Origin: Agromyces subbeticus DSM 16689
GTDB taxonomy: Bacteria > Actinomycetota > Actinomycetes > Actinomycetales > Microbacteriaceae
Assembly (NCBI RefSeq): GCF_000421565.1
Contig: NZ_ATXG01000001.1
Coordinates: 682,001 to 746,000, forward strand
Reading direction: 5' to 3'
DNA length: 64,000 nt
In this document: positions 37,381-45,521 of the stretch, piece by piece
Position numbering within the stretch: position 1 is the first letter of the stretch
Layout of the letters: each line of letters opens with the position of its first letter
Notes under the pieces: model-generated
What the model saw: the letters and a program-made list of their open reading frames with translations, nothing else
Told to the model about the DNA's origin: nothing
Databases searched by the model: none
Translations under genes and position numbers: made by a program

Positions 37381-37998
37381 TCAGCCGGCCGTGTCGCCGA
37401 CGTGGCGCAGACCTGCGAGCACATGGGCGATGCGGGTGCGGAGTTCGTCGGCGTCGGGCATGCCGAGGTGGAAAGCCAGGCGGTGGTAGATGGGGCCGTA
37501 CAGCAGGTCGAGGGCGACGCCGAGGTCAGCATCCTCAGGAATCTCGCCTGCACGCTGTGCCGACCGCAAGCGATCTTCGAAGAGCACGATGTTCGGCCGG
37601 ATGATCTGCTCGCGGAGCTGGGTCGCGAGCGCCGGATCGCGCTGCGCCGCGGCGATGATCGCGGCGACCGGCGACGTGTCCTGCGGGATGTAGAGCGCCA
37701 CGACCGCGGTCAATTGAGTGTGCAGGTCGCTCGCGACATCACCGGTGTCGGCGTGGCTCGCCGTGCTCGTGGTCAGGTCGGAGACCGCCTCGAGCAGGAT
37801 CGCGCCCTTCGAGGGCCACCATCGGTAGATGGTCTTCTTGCTGACCCCGGCGCGCTTCGCGATCGCCTCGATCGTCAACTGGGCGAATCCGGTCTCCCGG
37901 CAGAGTGCCATCGCGGCTTCGAGGACCGCGACGCGAGCACGCTCGCTGCGTCTGCTGGGATCGGGCGGCGTGGTCACCGAATTCTGCGGCGTGGTCAC
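37381..37998 (-). CDS. TetR-family regulator
   Basis: A 205-residue TetR protein: helix-turn-helix in ERARVAVLEAAMALCRETGFAQLTIEAIAKRAGVSKKTIYRWWPSKGAIL (about 19-66), then a TetR_C_11-type ligand domain. It is divergent from the DUF1048-like gene; two 21-base inverted operators lie between. It probably represses itself and that gene. Confidence 0.9.
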   Translation of the reverse strand: MTTPQNSVTTPPDPSRRSERARVAVLEAAMALCRETGFAQLTIEAIAKRAGVSKKTIYRWWPSKGAILLEAVSDLTTSTASHADTGDVASDLHTQLTAVVALYIPQDTSPVAAIIAAAQRDPALATQLREQIIRPNIVLFEDRLRSAQRAGEIPEDADLGVALDLLYGPIYHRLAFHLGMPDADELRTRIAHVLAGLRHVGDTAG

Positions 37999-38010
37999 TC
38001 TTTGCAGAGT

Positions 38011-38089
38011 ACACGCTACGTGTCGTGTTGTCTTCCCACTCGGCTATCTGCTACGTTCTGCACACAACACAACACGACACGTAGCGTGT
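38011..38089. promoter_or_regulatory. Pair of inverted operators between TetR and DUF1048 genes
   Basis: 38011-38031 and 38069-38089 are exact inverted copies of a 21-base sequence. Each contains the palindromic core ACACGNNNCGTGT (ACACGCTACGTGT and its complement) plus an extra CGTGT half site. Spacing between centres is 58 bases. They are the expected targets of the adjacent TetR protein. Confidence 0.8.
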
Positions 38090-38143
38090 CGTTAGGAAAC
38101 CAGTGATGACGCCCGGCGGCGTCGCGCGGAGCAGAGGAGCATC

Positions 38144-38551
38144 ATGAGCGTGGCAACTGGATGGCCCGGTGGGATGGCCGATGCAACTGCCGACACGGCG
38201 AATATTGAACGGTCCGGCGCCCGTGGGCGTCAGCTGGCGGCTCAGTACCGCGCAGCCATCGATGCCGTAGAGCGGTACCTGGTGCGCCGGGGCGACCTCA
38301 TCAGCGGCGACATTCTCGAACGCCTGCTCGATGACCTGGCCGACCTGTTTGAGCAGAGCGCCGCCGAAGGCGTCGCGGTGCGGTTGATCGTGGGGGAGGA
38401 CCCGGTGGAGTTCGCCGACCTGTTCCTCGGCAACTACGCCGAGGGTGAGGCGATCGACGCCGAGCGGAGCCGACTGCGCGAGACGATCGATGCGATCGTC
38501 AGCGGTCTGGACGACCCTCTTACGCGTAGGCGAGAGAGGTCGCTCCCATGA
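38144..38551 (+). CDS. DUF1048-family protein
   Basis: A 135-residue helical protein whose core (YRAAIDAVERYL, ERLLDDLADLFEQSAAEG, IVGEDPVEFADLFLGNY) matches the DUF1048 family, small cytosolic proteins often next to a transcription regulator. Its 3' end overlaps the convergent gene at 38520 by 32 bases. Regulated probably by the neighbouring TetR. Biochemical role unknown. Confidence 0.8.
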   Translation: MSVATGWPGGMADATADTANIERSGARGRQLAAQYRAAIDAVERYLVRRGDLISGDILERLLDDLADLFEQSAAEGVAVRLIVGEDPVEFADLFLGNYAEGEAIDAERSRLRETIDAIVSGLDDPLTRRRERSLP

Positions 38552-38750
38552 CGATGAAGAGTGCGCCGGAGACGGCACCGGCGACGCCTCCGAGCGTCAA
38601 GAAGAGCCCGCCCCGCACGTGAAACCACGCCACATCCAGCGGCGGGACGTTATCGGCGAGCCAATCGGCGATCTGGTGTCGGCCAACGATCAAAACCGGC
38701 GCGATGCACACCTGGATGATCCCTGCGATGAGCAATGCGGTTGGTGTCAC
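38520..38750 (-). CDS. Small membrane protein (76 aa)
   Basis: Two hydrophobic helices (TALLIAGIIQVCIAPVLIVG and GGLFLTLGGVAGAVSGALFIVMG) joined by a loop. GTG 38750 starts ten bases after the CPBP protease gene, so they form an operon. No family recognised. Confidence 0.6.
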   Translation of the reverse strand: MTPTALLIAGIIQVCIAPVLIVGRHQIADWLADNVPPLDVAWFHVRGGLFLTLGGVAGAVSGALFIVMGATSLAYA

Positions 38751-38760
38751 GACGCGGGAG

Positions 38761-39570
38761 TCAGGCCACGAGCCCGTAGGCGCTGGCGGTCGCGAAGAGG
38801 TTCCACGCGGCGTGGGCGACGATCGATGGTGCCGTGCGCCGGGTTGCCATTGCGAGTGCGCCGTAGACGATGCCCGCGAACAAGGTGGCTGCGGCGAGGC
38901 TGACGCCGTTGACGCCGCCGAGCACCTGCGGCAGGTGCAGTGAGGCGAAGATCGCCGCGGTGACGAGCACGGCGGCGTTCGTCGCCCGGAAGCTGCGGTC
39001 TTGGTCCGGCGCGTATCCATCGAACCAGCTCTTCAGCGATGGCTGCAGCATCCCGCGAAAGACGACCTCTTCGATGAACGGCGCGCTGACGACGGAGAGC
39101 ACGAGCATCGGTACCCAGATCGTCGGGTCGGGCGTGACGATCACGTTCGTGTCGAGCCCGCCGGGGTCGCCGAAGATCATCAGCGCGAAGGCGATGAAGA
39201 TCGGCCCTCCGAACCACATCACTGCAAGTGCCGCCGGGATCGCGACCAGGTCGACCCACCGGAACGACAGGCCGTAGTCGCGGATGAGACTGCCGGTGCC
39301 CCACCTTCGCGAGACGAACACGATCCAGGCGATGACGAGCACCGGCATGGCGAAACTCAGTGCCAGCCAGACCGGGTATGTCACCCACTCGACCGGAATG
39401 ATCGATGGCCCGATGATGCAGACGACGAAGATGGCGACCCCGCCGAGGGCATGAAGAAGACCCCATCGATGGGCCGACGGGGTCGTGGGCGCGGGGGCGG
39501 TGATGACGTCTACGTCGATGACGGTACCGGATGGATCGCCGTCGGCAGAACCGTTCTTCGTCGACGTCAT
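38761..39570 (-). CDS. CPBP-family intramembrane metalloprotease
   Basis: A 269-residue membrane protein with about seven hydrophobic segments and the CPBP/CAAX-protease motifs EEVVFRG (Glu-Glu and Arg), FASLHLP (His) and HAAWN (His-Asn). These glutamate intramembrane proteases process prenylated or bacteriocin-type substrates, or act in immunity to them; the substrate is unknown here. N-terminal 35 residues are polar. Confidence 0.88.
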   Translation of the reverse strand: MTSTKNGSADGDPSGTVIDVDVITAPAPTTPSAHRWGLLHALGGVAIFVVCIIGPSIIPVEWVTYPVWLALSFAMPVLVIAWIVFVSRRWGTGSLIRDYGLSFRWVDLVAIPAALAVMWFGGPIFIAFALMIFGDPGGLDTNVIVTPDPTIWVPMLVLSVVSAPFIEEVVFRGMLQPSLKSWFDGYAPDQDRSFRATNAAVLVTAAIFASLHLPQVLGGVNGVSLAAATLFAGIVYGALAMATRRTAPSIVAHAAWNLFATASAYGLVA

Positions 39571-39579
39571 CGGAGAAGT

Positions 39580-39993
39580 TCAGTCAGCGGCCGCTGCAGC
39601 CTCCCGCGGCGGGTTGAACATGAACTCGAAGCGGATGCCGTTGTCGTCTTCGACGAACGACGCGTAGTAGCGCGGGTTGAACCGCGTGAACACCTTCGGT
39701 TCGCGTACGGCCGTCCAGCCGGCAGCGACCGCGATGGCGTGCAAGCGGTCGACCTCTTCGCGTGAGTCGATGGGGAAGGCGAGGTGCTGCCAGCCGACCC
39801 TTCCGTGCTGATGCGGGCCGGTGTCCGTCTCGCGCGCGGGGAAGAGGATCAGCTCCTCCTCGCCCAAGGACCAGGAGACGCTGCCGTCGGCATCCTGCCG
39901 TGTGCAGCCGAGCGCCTGCATCACCGGATCGAACTGGGCGATTGAGCGAGGCAGGTCGTCGACGGTGATGCCGAGGTGATCGAAGAGAGGCAT
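39580..39993 (-). CDS. VOC-family protein
   Basis: A 137-residue glyoxalase-fold protein (LFDHLGITVDDLPRSIAQFDPVMQALG, GWQHLAFPI, ASFVEDDNGIRFEFMFNP). Ligand-type residues His6, His70-ish and Glu near the end are present. It begins the cluster ending with the CPBP gene, nine bases upstream of it. Confidence 0.85.
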   Translation of the reverse strand: MPLFDHLGITVDDLPRSIAQFDPVMQALGCTRQDADGSVSWSLGEEELILFPARETDTGPHQHGRVGWQHLAFPIDSREEVDRLHAIAVAAGWTAVREPKVFTRFNPRYYASFVEDDNGIRFEFMFNPPREAAAAAD

Positions 39994-40013
39994 TCGGACA
40001 TCTTATGAGAGCG

Positions 40014-40487
40014 CTACAGCTCGAGCGAGTAGGAGAACGCGCGCTCGCCGGTGTCGGGGTTCACGCCGCTGAACCCGTGGCGCTCGTAGAAGCGCTGCGC
40101 ATCGACGTCTTCGGAGTCGACGTTGATCTCGATCGCCGAGACGCCGAGCGCTTCGGCGTCAGCGAAGAGCAGGTTGATCATCGCCGTGCCGAGCCCATGG
40201 CCACGTTGATCGGGTGCGACGTAGAGTTCGTCGAGCAGCGCCACCGGCCCGTCGTACCAGACGTTGCTTCGCAGCGTCACGAGCGCGACTCCCACCGCCG
40301 GTTCACCGGCGAGGTAGGCGATCGTGTCGGACTCGGCGAGCAGCGAGTGCAGCCGTTCGGTCAGCACTGCTGTGCCGGGCGTGGGGGTGTCGAACTCGGT
40401 GTTGAAGTCGTGCAGTAACTGCGCCACGACCTCGGCATCGTCTGGTGTGGCACGTCGAGCATCGGGACTCGCGGGAAGGTCCGACAT
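40014..40487 (-). CDS. GNAT-family N-acetyltransferase
   Basis: A 157-residue acetyltransferase: acceptor region VALLDELYVAP, the acetyl-CoA loop DQRGHGLGTAMI and the final EDVDAQRFYERHGFSG are typical. ATG 40487 is preferred to the upstream GTG 40505. Substrate unknown. Confidence 0.88.
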   Translation of the reverse strand: MSDLPASPDARRATPDDAEVVAQLLHDFNTEFDTPTPGTAVLTERLHSLLAESDTIAYLAGEPAVGVALVTLRSNVWYDGPVALLDELYVAPDQRGHGLGTAMINLLFADAEALGVSAIEINVDSEDVDAQRFYERHGFSGVNPDTGERAFSYSLEL

Positions 40488-40528
40488 GAAGGCCAGAATA
40501 ATCACGCCGGGCTCGACGCGCCACGTCG

Positions 40529-41203
40529 CTATGCGGCGGCTCTCAGGGGCTCGAGGGCGGCGAGGATGAGGTCGAGGCCGAAGGTGAACTCATCGGCTGG
40601 GTCATAGCCGCCAGCGACGAGCGCCGCGGCGGACTCGTTGAGGTAGGGGAACTCCTCAGGAGGAAGCTGGGGCAGGTAGACGCCCTCGCCCATGTCCGCG
40701 AACTCATCGGCGGTGTCGAACGGCAGACCGGCTTCCTGCAGGGCGAAACCGTAGACATAGCTGTCGAGCAACCAGTTGGCGTGCGTCGCCATCACGACCG
40801 TGAAGCCAGCCCTCCGCAGGCAGGCGGTGACCGCCTCGTGGTGGCGGAGGTTCGCGGGCCCCGGCGACGTGCGCGACTCCAACAGGCCGATCGCCCACGG
40901 GTGGCCTGCGAGAACCTGTCGAGTGGATACTGCCCGCCGTCGCATCGCCGACTGCCAGCCGGTCTCTTCGAGCGGGAGCTCGATCTCCTCGAACACGAGG
41001 TCGACCATGGCGTCCAGCAGCTCGTCTTTGCTCGCCACGTAGCGGTAGAGCGACATCGCGCCCGCGCCGAGCTCGCCAGCGAGGCGGCGCATGCTCAGCC
41101 CGTCGACCCCCTCGCGGTCGGCGAGCCGGACCGCCTCGACCACCATGCGCTGCTTGCTCAGCCCCGCGTCCGACGCGACCTGGCGTTGTTCTCTCGCAGA
41201 CAC
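40529..41203 (-). CDS. TetR-family regulator (TetR_C_1 type)
   Basis: A 224-residue TetR protein; the helix-turn-helix is GLSMRRLAGELGAGAMSLYRYVASKDELLDAM. The C-terminal half resembles the Tet-repressor-like domain. GTG 41203 has GAGGAG four bases upstream; GTG 41215 is an alternative. It faces the DUF6326-like gene across operators at 41236-41282. Confidence 0.88.
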   Translation of the reverse strand: MSAREQRQVASDAGLSKQRMVVEAVRLADREGVDGLSMRRLAGELGAGAMSLYRYVASKDELLDAMVDLVFEEIELPLEETGWQSAMRRRAVSTRQVLAGHPWAIGLLESRTSPGPANLRHHEAVTACLRRAGFTVVMATHANWLLDSYVYGFALQEAGLPFDTADEFADMGEGVYLPQLPPEEFPYLNESAAALVAGGYDPADEFTFGLDLILAALEPLRAAA

Positions 41204-41228
41204 GGTTCTCCTCACACTCTCGACCGGC

Positions 41229-41282
41229 TTGACAAGCGTACAGCGTACGCGTCATAGTACGGTGTACGCGTACAGTGTACGC
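41229..41282 (+). promoter_or_regulatory. Promoter and two GCGTACAnTGTACGC operators
   Basis: TTGACA (41229-41234) and CATAGT (41253-41258), 18 bases apart, form a promoter for the downstream gene. GCGTACAGCGTACGC (41236-41250, in the spacer) and the perfect palindrome GCGTACAGTGTACGC (41268-41282) are two copies of one operator, presumably for the divergent TetR protein. Confidence 0.75.
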
Positions 41283-41331
41283 AACGGCTGCCACGCCGGC
41301 GGCCGGACCGCTTCTCTCGAAAGAAGAACCG

Positions 41332-41820
41332 ATGACCATTCGAACGAAAACGTCGAACCTGCTCGGCAGCCCGCCGATCCCCGTGCGGGCCAAGCTCGCC
41401 GCCGCATGGACCAGCTTCATGTTCCTGTACGTCTACGTCGACGTCCTCAACTTCTACAAGCCCGGCGTCGTCGACGGCATCCTGAACGGCCTCGTCTGGA
41501 GGTTCGAGGTCAGTTCGACGTTGTTGACCGTCATGCTCGCGTCGGTGGCGATCCCGGCCCTGATGGTGATGCTCTCCATGACGCTGCCCGCCCGGCTCAA
41601 CCGCGTCACGAACCTCGTCGTCGCATCGCTCTACATCCCCTACTCGGTGTTCAACGCGGCGGGAGCGACCTGGGAGTGGGCCTTCTTCTACGGCCTCTCC
41701 ATCGGAATCGAGGTGCTGCTCCTGGCCTTCATCCTGCGCTCCGCGTGGACCTGGCCTCGAACTCCCGCCGTTCCAGCCGGTCCCGCGACGACCGACCTTC
41801 GGCAGCAGGCATCCGTGTAA
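41332..41820 (+). CDS. DUF6326-like membrane protein
   Basis: A 162-residue protein with four hydrophobic segments; the start AKLAAAWTSFMFLYVYVDVLNFYKPG is typical of the small family I know as DUF6326. ATG 41332 follows GAAAGAAGAA. Probably a TetR-controlled membrane protein; transport or stress role unknown. Confidence 0.75.
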   Translation: MTIRTKTSNLLGSPPIPVRAKLAAAWTSFMFLYVYVDVLNFYKPGVVDGILNGLVWRFEVSSTLLTVMLASVAIPALMVMLSMTLPARLNRVTNLVVASLYIPYSVFNAAGATWEWAFFYGLSIGIEVLLLAFILRSAWTWPRTPAVPAGPATTDLRQQASV

Positions 41821-41904
41821 ACGCGCCTCGTAAGCCCGACGGCGTGAAGCCCGCCGTCGCGGCCACCGGGCGGATCATGACCAGCTCCGTCGTGCAGCAA
41901 CGTG

Positions 41905-42294
41905 CTACAGATCGAGGTCGTCGAACTCGCGCCGTAGGTACTTCGGCGCCTGCACCCGCCAGGCCTCGGTCACGAGCTCGGCGAGATGGTCATTGTCGAT
42001 GCCGGCCATGCGAAACGCAACCTTCGGCTCGCCCCAGCTCGTCGTGGTGCCGAGAAATACCTCGGGCGCCATCTCGCGAAGGGCCAGCGCCTCGACAGGG
42101 TCGGCCACCTTGACACCGACCACGAGCTCGGCGGCGATGATCTCGCGCACGTCTGCCGGGATGCTCGGCCACGGGTGGCACTCCCACGCGTAGAGCCTGC
42201 CGCGCACGAACCACGCGGCACCGCCGGTGGTCGCACGCTCTTCACTTCCTGGGAGCGCATCGGCGGTACGCCGCAGGTCATCAAGGGTCGCCAC
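41905..42294 (-). CDS. MmcQ/YjbR-family DNA-binding-fold protein
   Basis: A 129-residue protein of the MmcQ/YjbR family: it starts DDLRRTADALPGSEE, has WFVRGRLYAWE and ends VTEAWRVQAPKYLRREFDD. The fold (CyaY-like) is known but a specific function is not. Single gene. Confidence 0.85.
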   Translation of the reverse strand: MATLDDLRRTADALPGSEERATTGGAAWFVRGRLYAWECHPWPSIPADVREIIAAELVVGVKVADPVEALALREMAPEVFLGTTTSWGEPKVAFRMAGIDNDHLAELVTEAWRVQAPKYLRREFDDLDL

Positions 42295-42360
42295 GGTGCG
42301 AGCCTATGGCGTGCAACCGACACCTGAGCGCCGCCCGGTTGGCGGGCGGGCGCAGTCGGC

Positions 42361-43374
42361 TCAGAGCCCCCAGTAGTGGGAGGCGGCTGACCCGTTCGCG
42401 TTGCTCGCAACAGCCTTGACGCTGACGTACGACATCGGCCCTGCCCCGACTGGGCATGTCACTGGGATGCTGACGGTGCCTGATGACCCACCCGACGTGA
42501 GGTGACTGAAACCGCCGGTCGCCAGGTAGTCGCCGTCGGTCAGGGCGTAGTAGATATCGACGGTGTTGCCCTCGCGGGCTTGCCAACCGAAGCTGAGCGT
42601 GACGACTTGGCCCGAGGGGTTCTCGCCGCAACTCGCGCGCTCGCCGGGCCACATCCCCGTGATCGCAGGATCATTCGGATGACCCGAACCGCCCGCGCTC
42701 GAAGGGGCGTCTCCAGATTCGCCTCCGCTCGAACCATCCGCTTGCGCGTTCGCTTCTGCAGCCTGCTTCGCGGCGGCGGCAGCGGCGTCCGCCGCGGCCT
42801 GGCCGGCCTGCTGAGCGACGACGACGGCGTCGGAGGCGACCTTCACGTGGGCGAGTGCTGCCGCGACGTCATCGGCGGTCGCGAGGTCGGCGACCGCTCG
42901 GGCGAGCGATTCGCTGGATGCGCCAGCGAGTGGGCTCGCAGCGATGAGCGCTTGAGCCTGCACTTCGGCACTGGCGACGAGGGCCTTCAAGGCGTCGTCG
43001 ACGGCATCGACAGCAGCCGACACCGCCTCGAGGTCGTCGCCCGCGAGGGCGAACGCGAGCTTCACGCGCGCTGCTTCGAACGCCGCCGCGGCGTTGGGTT
43101 GCACTGCCGCACCGAGCGAGGCGGTGAGCCCGTCGAGCCCTGCGTTGAGTCGGGACCCGGAGCCCTTCGCGTCGGCGAGCGCCTCCGCAGCGGCCTGCTG
43201 CTCGGCCGCCGCCTCCGTCGCGGCGATCTCGAGGGAGAGCTGCCGATTGTGCGCGTCGACGGCCACCGCGGCGACCGGAATCGAGACGGCGCCGAGCACG
43301 ATGACGGCGCCGGCCGCTGCGGTCGAGACCTTCGCCCACGCCGGAAACGCAATGAACCGACTCACGAGCTTCAC
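42361..43374 (-). CDS. Exported or membrane-anchored Ala-rich coiled-coil protein
   Basis: A 337-residue protein: one N-terminal hydrophobic helix (VSTAAAGAVIVLGAVSIPVAAVAV), a long Ala/Glu-rich helical region (about 40-215), a Ser/Gly-rich linker, and a C-terminal beta domain with two Cys (SCGENPSG, PVTCPVGAGP) that looks Ig-like. GTG 43374 is chosen by GAAGAAG upstream. Function unknown; likely outside the membrane. Confidence 0.65.
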   Translation of the reverse strand: MKLVSRFIAFPAWAKVSTAAAGAVIVLGAVSIPVAAVAVDAHNRQLSLEIAATEAAAEQQAAAEALADAKGSGSRLNAGLDGLTASLGAAVQPNAAAAFEAARVKLAFALAGDDLEAVSAAVDAVDDALKALVASAEVQAQALIAASPLAGASSESLARAVADLATADDVAAALAHVKVASDAVVVAQQAGQAAADAAAAAAKQAAEANAQADGSSGGESGDAPSSAGGSGHPNDPAITGMWPGERASCGENPSGQVVTLSFGWQAREGNTVDIYYALTDGDYLATGGFSHLTSGGSSGTVSIPVTCPVGAGPMSYVSVKAVASNANGSAASHYWGL

Positions 43375-43388
43375 AGCGGGTGTCTTCT

Positions 43389-43730
43389 TCAGATCGCGGC
43401 GGTGACCGCGAACTCCACGAAGAAGTCGGGGGTGGCGAGCTTCGCCTCGACGGTCGCTCGGGCGGGCGGGTTGGCGCCGTCGACCCAGGAGTCCCACACG
43501 GAGTTCATCTCGGCGAAGGTCGCGATGTCGGCCAGGTAGATGGTGACGCTGAGGAGCTTGGACTTGTCGCTGCCGACGCCCGCGAGCAGTTCGTCGACGC
43601 GCTGCAGGGCGGCACGGCTCTGCTCGCCGGTCGAGGCGCCCTCGGCGACCTGGCCGGCGAGGTACACGGTGTTGCCGTGAACGACCGCCTGGCTCATGCG
43701 GGGGCCGGGCTCGACGCGTTGAATGCTCAC
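43389..43730 (-). CDS. RidA-family (YjgF/YER057c/UK114) protein
   Basis: A 113-residue RidA-like protein: VVHGNTVYLAGQVAEGAS, RVDELLAGVGSDKSKLLSVTIYLADIATFAEMNSVWDSWV and PARATVEAKLATPDFFVEF are the conserved blocks, the Arg of PxRxTV being the imine-binding residue. Such proteins hydrolyse reactive enamines/imines. GTG 43730 has GAGGAG upstream. Confidence 0.9.
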   Translation of the reverse strand: MSIQRVEPGPRMSQAVVHGNTVYLAGQVAEGASTGEQSRAALQRVDELLAGVGSDKSKLLSVTIYLADIATFAEMNSVWDSWVDGANPPARATVEAKLATPDFFVEFAVTAAI

Positions 43731-43862
43731 AGAATCTCCTCGAGTGGTGGGGCGAACGAAGCACAGACTATCGAGTGGCGGGCGCGGCGCGGGGCGGCGC
43801 CGACCACACGAGACTCCGGATGTCGCGGCAGCCGTCACCCGTCACCCGGCGGCCGTCGTCGG

Positions 43863-44249
43863 TCAGCCATCGCTCACGCGCATGCCCGCCGAGCCCAGCA
43901 CGCGCTCGACCGTGAGTTCGAGCACGACCCGATGCGGGTTGACGCGCGGCTGACGGTAGCGGGCGGCGTAGAGCTCGACGGCGAGAGCGACCGAATCGGG
44001 GTCGGAACTCACGCGAACCGGGCCCTCGAAGCTGATCCAGCGCCGCCCGTCGAGGGTGTTGACGCTGGCTCGGCCGCTGCGCTCGGCGTTGACGAACTTC
44101 TGCGAGCCGCCGCTGCCGATGATGCGCACGACCCCGTCGAGGTAGGTGATGCCGACCGGCACCGAATGGATGCGCCCATGCCGATCGAGGGTCGAGAGCG
44201 TGGCGAGGTGGTACTCCGAGAGGAACTCCCGGGCGAGGTCGGTCAGCAT
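43863..44249 (-). CDS. PPOX-class F420/FMN-dependent protein
   Basis: A 128-residue split-barrel flavin/F420-binding protein (EFLSEYHLATLSTLDRHGRIHSVPVGITYLDG, ...FVNAERSGRASVNTLDG). It resembles the TIGR03618-type F420-dependent oxidoreductases of actinobacteria. Ten bases downstream of the SRPBCC gene, so probably the third gene of the ArsR-SRPBCC operon. Confidence 0.8.
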   Translation of the reverse strand: MLTDLAREFLSEYHLATLSTLDRHGRIHSVPVGITYLDGVVRIIGSGGSQKFVNAERSGRASVNTLDGRRWISFEGPVRVSSDPDSVALAVELYAARYRQPRVNPHRVVLELTVERVLGSAGMRVSDG

Positions 44250-44258
44250 GCCGTGCCG

Positions 44259-44936
44259 TCAGCCCATCTCGGGCGGCGGCAGCTCGCCCGTGTACATGCC
44301 GTAGGTGCGGTCGGCGGCGGCCTTCGCAGCATCCTGCGCAGTGCCGTCGAGTTGCTGCGCCGCAGCCCAGGCGTCGGCCGAGAGTCGCATGAACGACGTG
44401 CCCTCGTCGGTCATGACCCACGCCGCAGCCTCGTCGGGGGCGATGCCGCCCGCGCCGCCGACGAAGTGCAGCGCGAGGCCGAGCAGGCCTTGGTCCCAGC
44501 CGATGCCGGTGGCCGACGGCCCGAACTGCTCCCACATGCCCTCGGGCAGGCTCGCAGCCGAGGCGACGTTCTCGAGCTCGAGGCGAGTCGACGAGGCATC
44601 CACCTCGACGAGCCGGATGTTCACGATCGCGGGCTCGCCCATGCCCATGCCCCACGTGATGGTGTAGCCGGCAATGCCATCGTTCGGCGGATCGCAGCGT
44701 TTGATCTCGCCGCCGGCATTGCCCTCGAACTGGTAGCTGCCGCCGAGCCTCAGGTCGCCGCTGATCGGCAGGAACCAGCGCGGAATGCGCTCGGCCGAGG
44801 TCACGGCGTCCCACACGTCATCGATCGGAGACGGGTAGGTCTGGGCGAGCGTCTGCACATAGGCGAGCGCGTCGTCGACCTCTTTCGTCTCGATGCTGCG
44901 CGTGACGGCGTCGATCTGTGCGTTCACGTCAACCAC
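44259..44936 (-). CDS. SRPBCC (AHSA1-like) protein
   Basis: A 225-residue START-fold protein: QTYPSPIDDVWDAVTSAERIPRWFLPISGDLRLGGSYQFEGNAGG is the AHSA1/SRPBCC start and WDQGLLGLALHF the C-terminal helix. These bind hydrophobic ligands or act as co-chaperone-like proteins and are commonly paired with ArsR regulators. GTG 44936 lies one base after the ArsR stop. Confidence 0.88.
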   Translation of the reverse strand: MVDVNAQIDAVTRSIETKEVDDALAYVQTLAQTYPSPIDDVWDAVTSAERIPRWFLPISGDLRLGGSYQFEGNAGGEIKRCDPPNDGIAGYTITWGMGMGEPAIVNIRLVEVDASSTRLELENVASAASLPEGMWEQFGPSATGIGWDQGLLGLALHFVGGAGGIAPDEAAAWVMTDEGTSFMRLSADAWAAAQQLDGTAQDAAKAAADRTYGMYTGELPPPEMG

Positions 44937-44937
44937 T

Positions 44938-45327
44938 TCAGTGCTCCTTCGGTGTCAGGGTCGCGGATGGATGGTCGCGCCCGCGCTCGCCGACGGCAGC
45001 TTTGCGTTGCGCCAGCCGGCCGCGCGCGAGCTCGGTGCCGAGCGCGTCGAGCTTCGGTTGCCAGAAGCGCCGGAAGGTGTCGAACCAGGCGTCGGCCTGG
45101 GCGAGCGGTTCGGGGTCGACGGCGTAGAGGCGCCGCGCCCCATCGGGTCGCACGGTGACGAAGCCCGACTCCCGCAGCACTCGGAGGTGCTGCGAGACCG
45201 CGGGCTGCGAGATGCCGAACTCGGCCTGGATGACGCGGCCGACGTCGCCGGCCGGCGCCTCTCCGTCGGCGATCAGCTCGAGGATGCGGCGTCGCACCGG
45301 ATCTCCGAGAACATCGAGCGCGTGCAT
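44938..45327 (-). CDS. ArsR-family regulator
   Basis: A 129-residue winged helix protein (ALDVLGDPVRRRILELIADGEAPAGDVGRVIQAEFGISQPAVSQHLRVLRESGFV). ATG 45327 is chosen because the in-frame ATG at 45366 lies upstream of the likely -10 at 45349-45358. It probably controls its own operon (SRPBCC, PPOX). Confidence 0.88.
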   Translation of the reverse strand: MHALDVLGDPVRRRILELIADGEAPAGDVGRVIQAEFGISQPAVSQHLRVLRESGFVTVRPDGARRLYAVDPEPLAQADAWFDTFRRFWQPKLDALGTELARGRLAQRKAAVGERGRDHPSATLTPKEH

Positions 45328-45348
45328 GCTGCCATGATTGCACGCGTG

Positions 45349-45358
45349 CTTATATAAG
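45349..45358 (-). promoter_or_regulatory. -10/palindrome CTTATATAAG of the ArsR operon
   Basis: A ten-base palindrome, unusually AT-rich for this genome, about 21 bases before the ArsR start; it can serve as -10 and as a symmetric ArsR operator. GCACGCGTGC directly next to it is another palindrome. Confidence 0.5.
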
Positions 45359-45509
45359 TCAAACATTATCTACGCCGTGAGGGGAGTGCTCTCCATTCGC
45401 ACCGCACCACGTCGCGTGGTGAGATCGGTGTGCGCGACATGGGCGCGCTCGGGGCGCTTGCTTCGGTTGCGTCGGGGCCAGCCCCGATGCATCCGAAGAC
45501 CGCGTGCCC

Positions 45510-45521
45510 TAGGGTCGCTGC
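45510..45521 (+). promoter_or_regulatory. Leaderless promoter of the KAS III-like gene
   Basis: TAGGGT at 45510-45515 is followed by exactly six bases and then ATG 45522. No ribosome site is present. This is the arrangement of actinobacterial leaderless transcripts. Confidence 0.55.

Noticed and set aside
38520-38551. The 32-base convergent overlap as a sign that one of the two genes is false
   Set aside because: Both products have credible content (DUF1048 core; two membrane helices), and short convergent overlaps recur in this window (54816-54819, 56373-56376).
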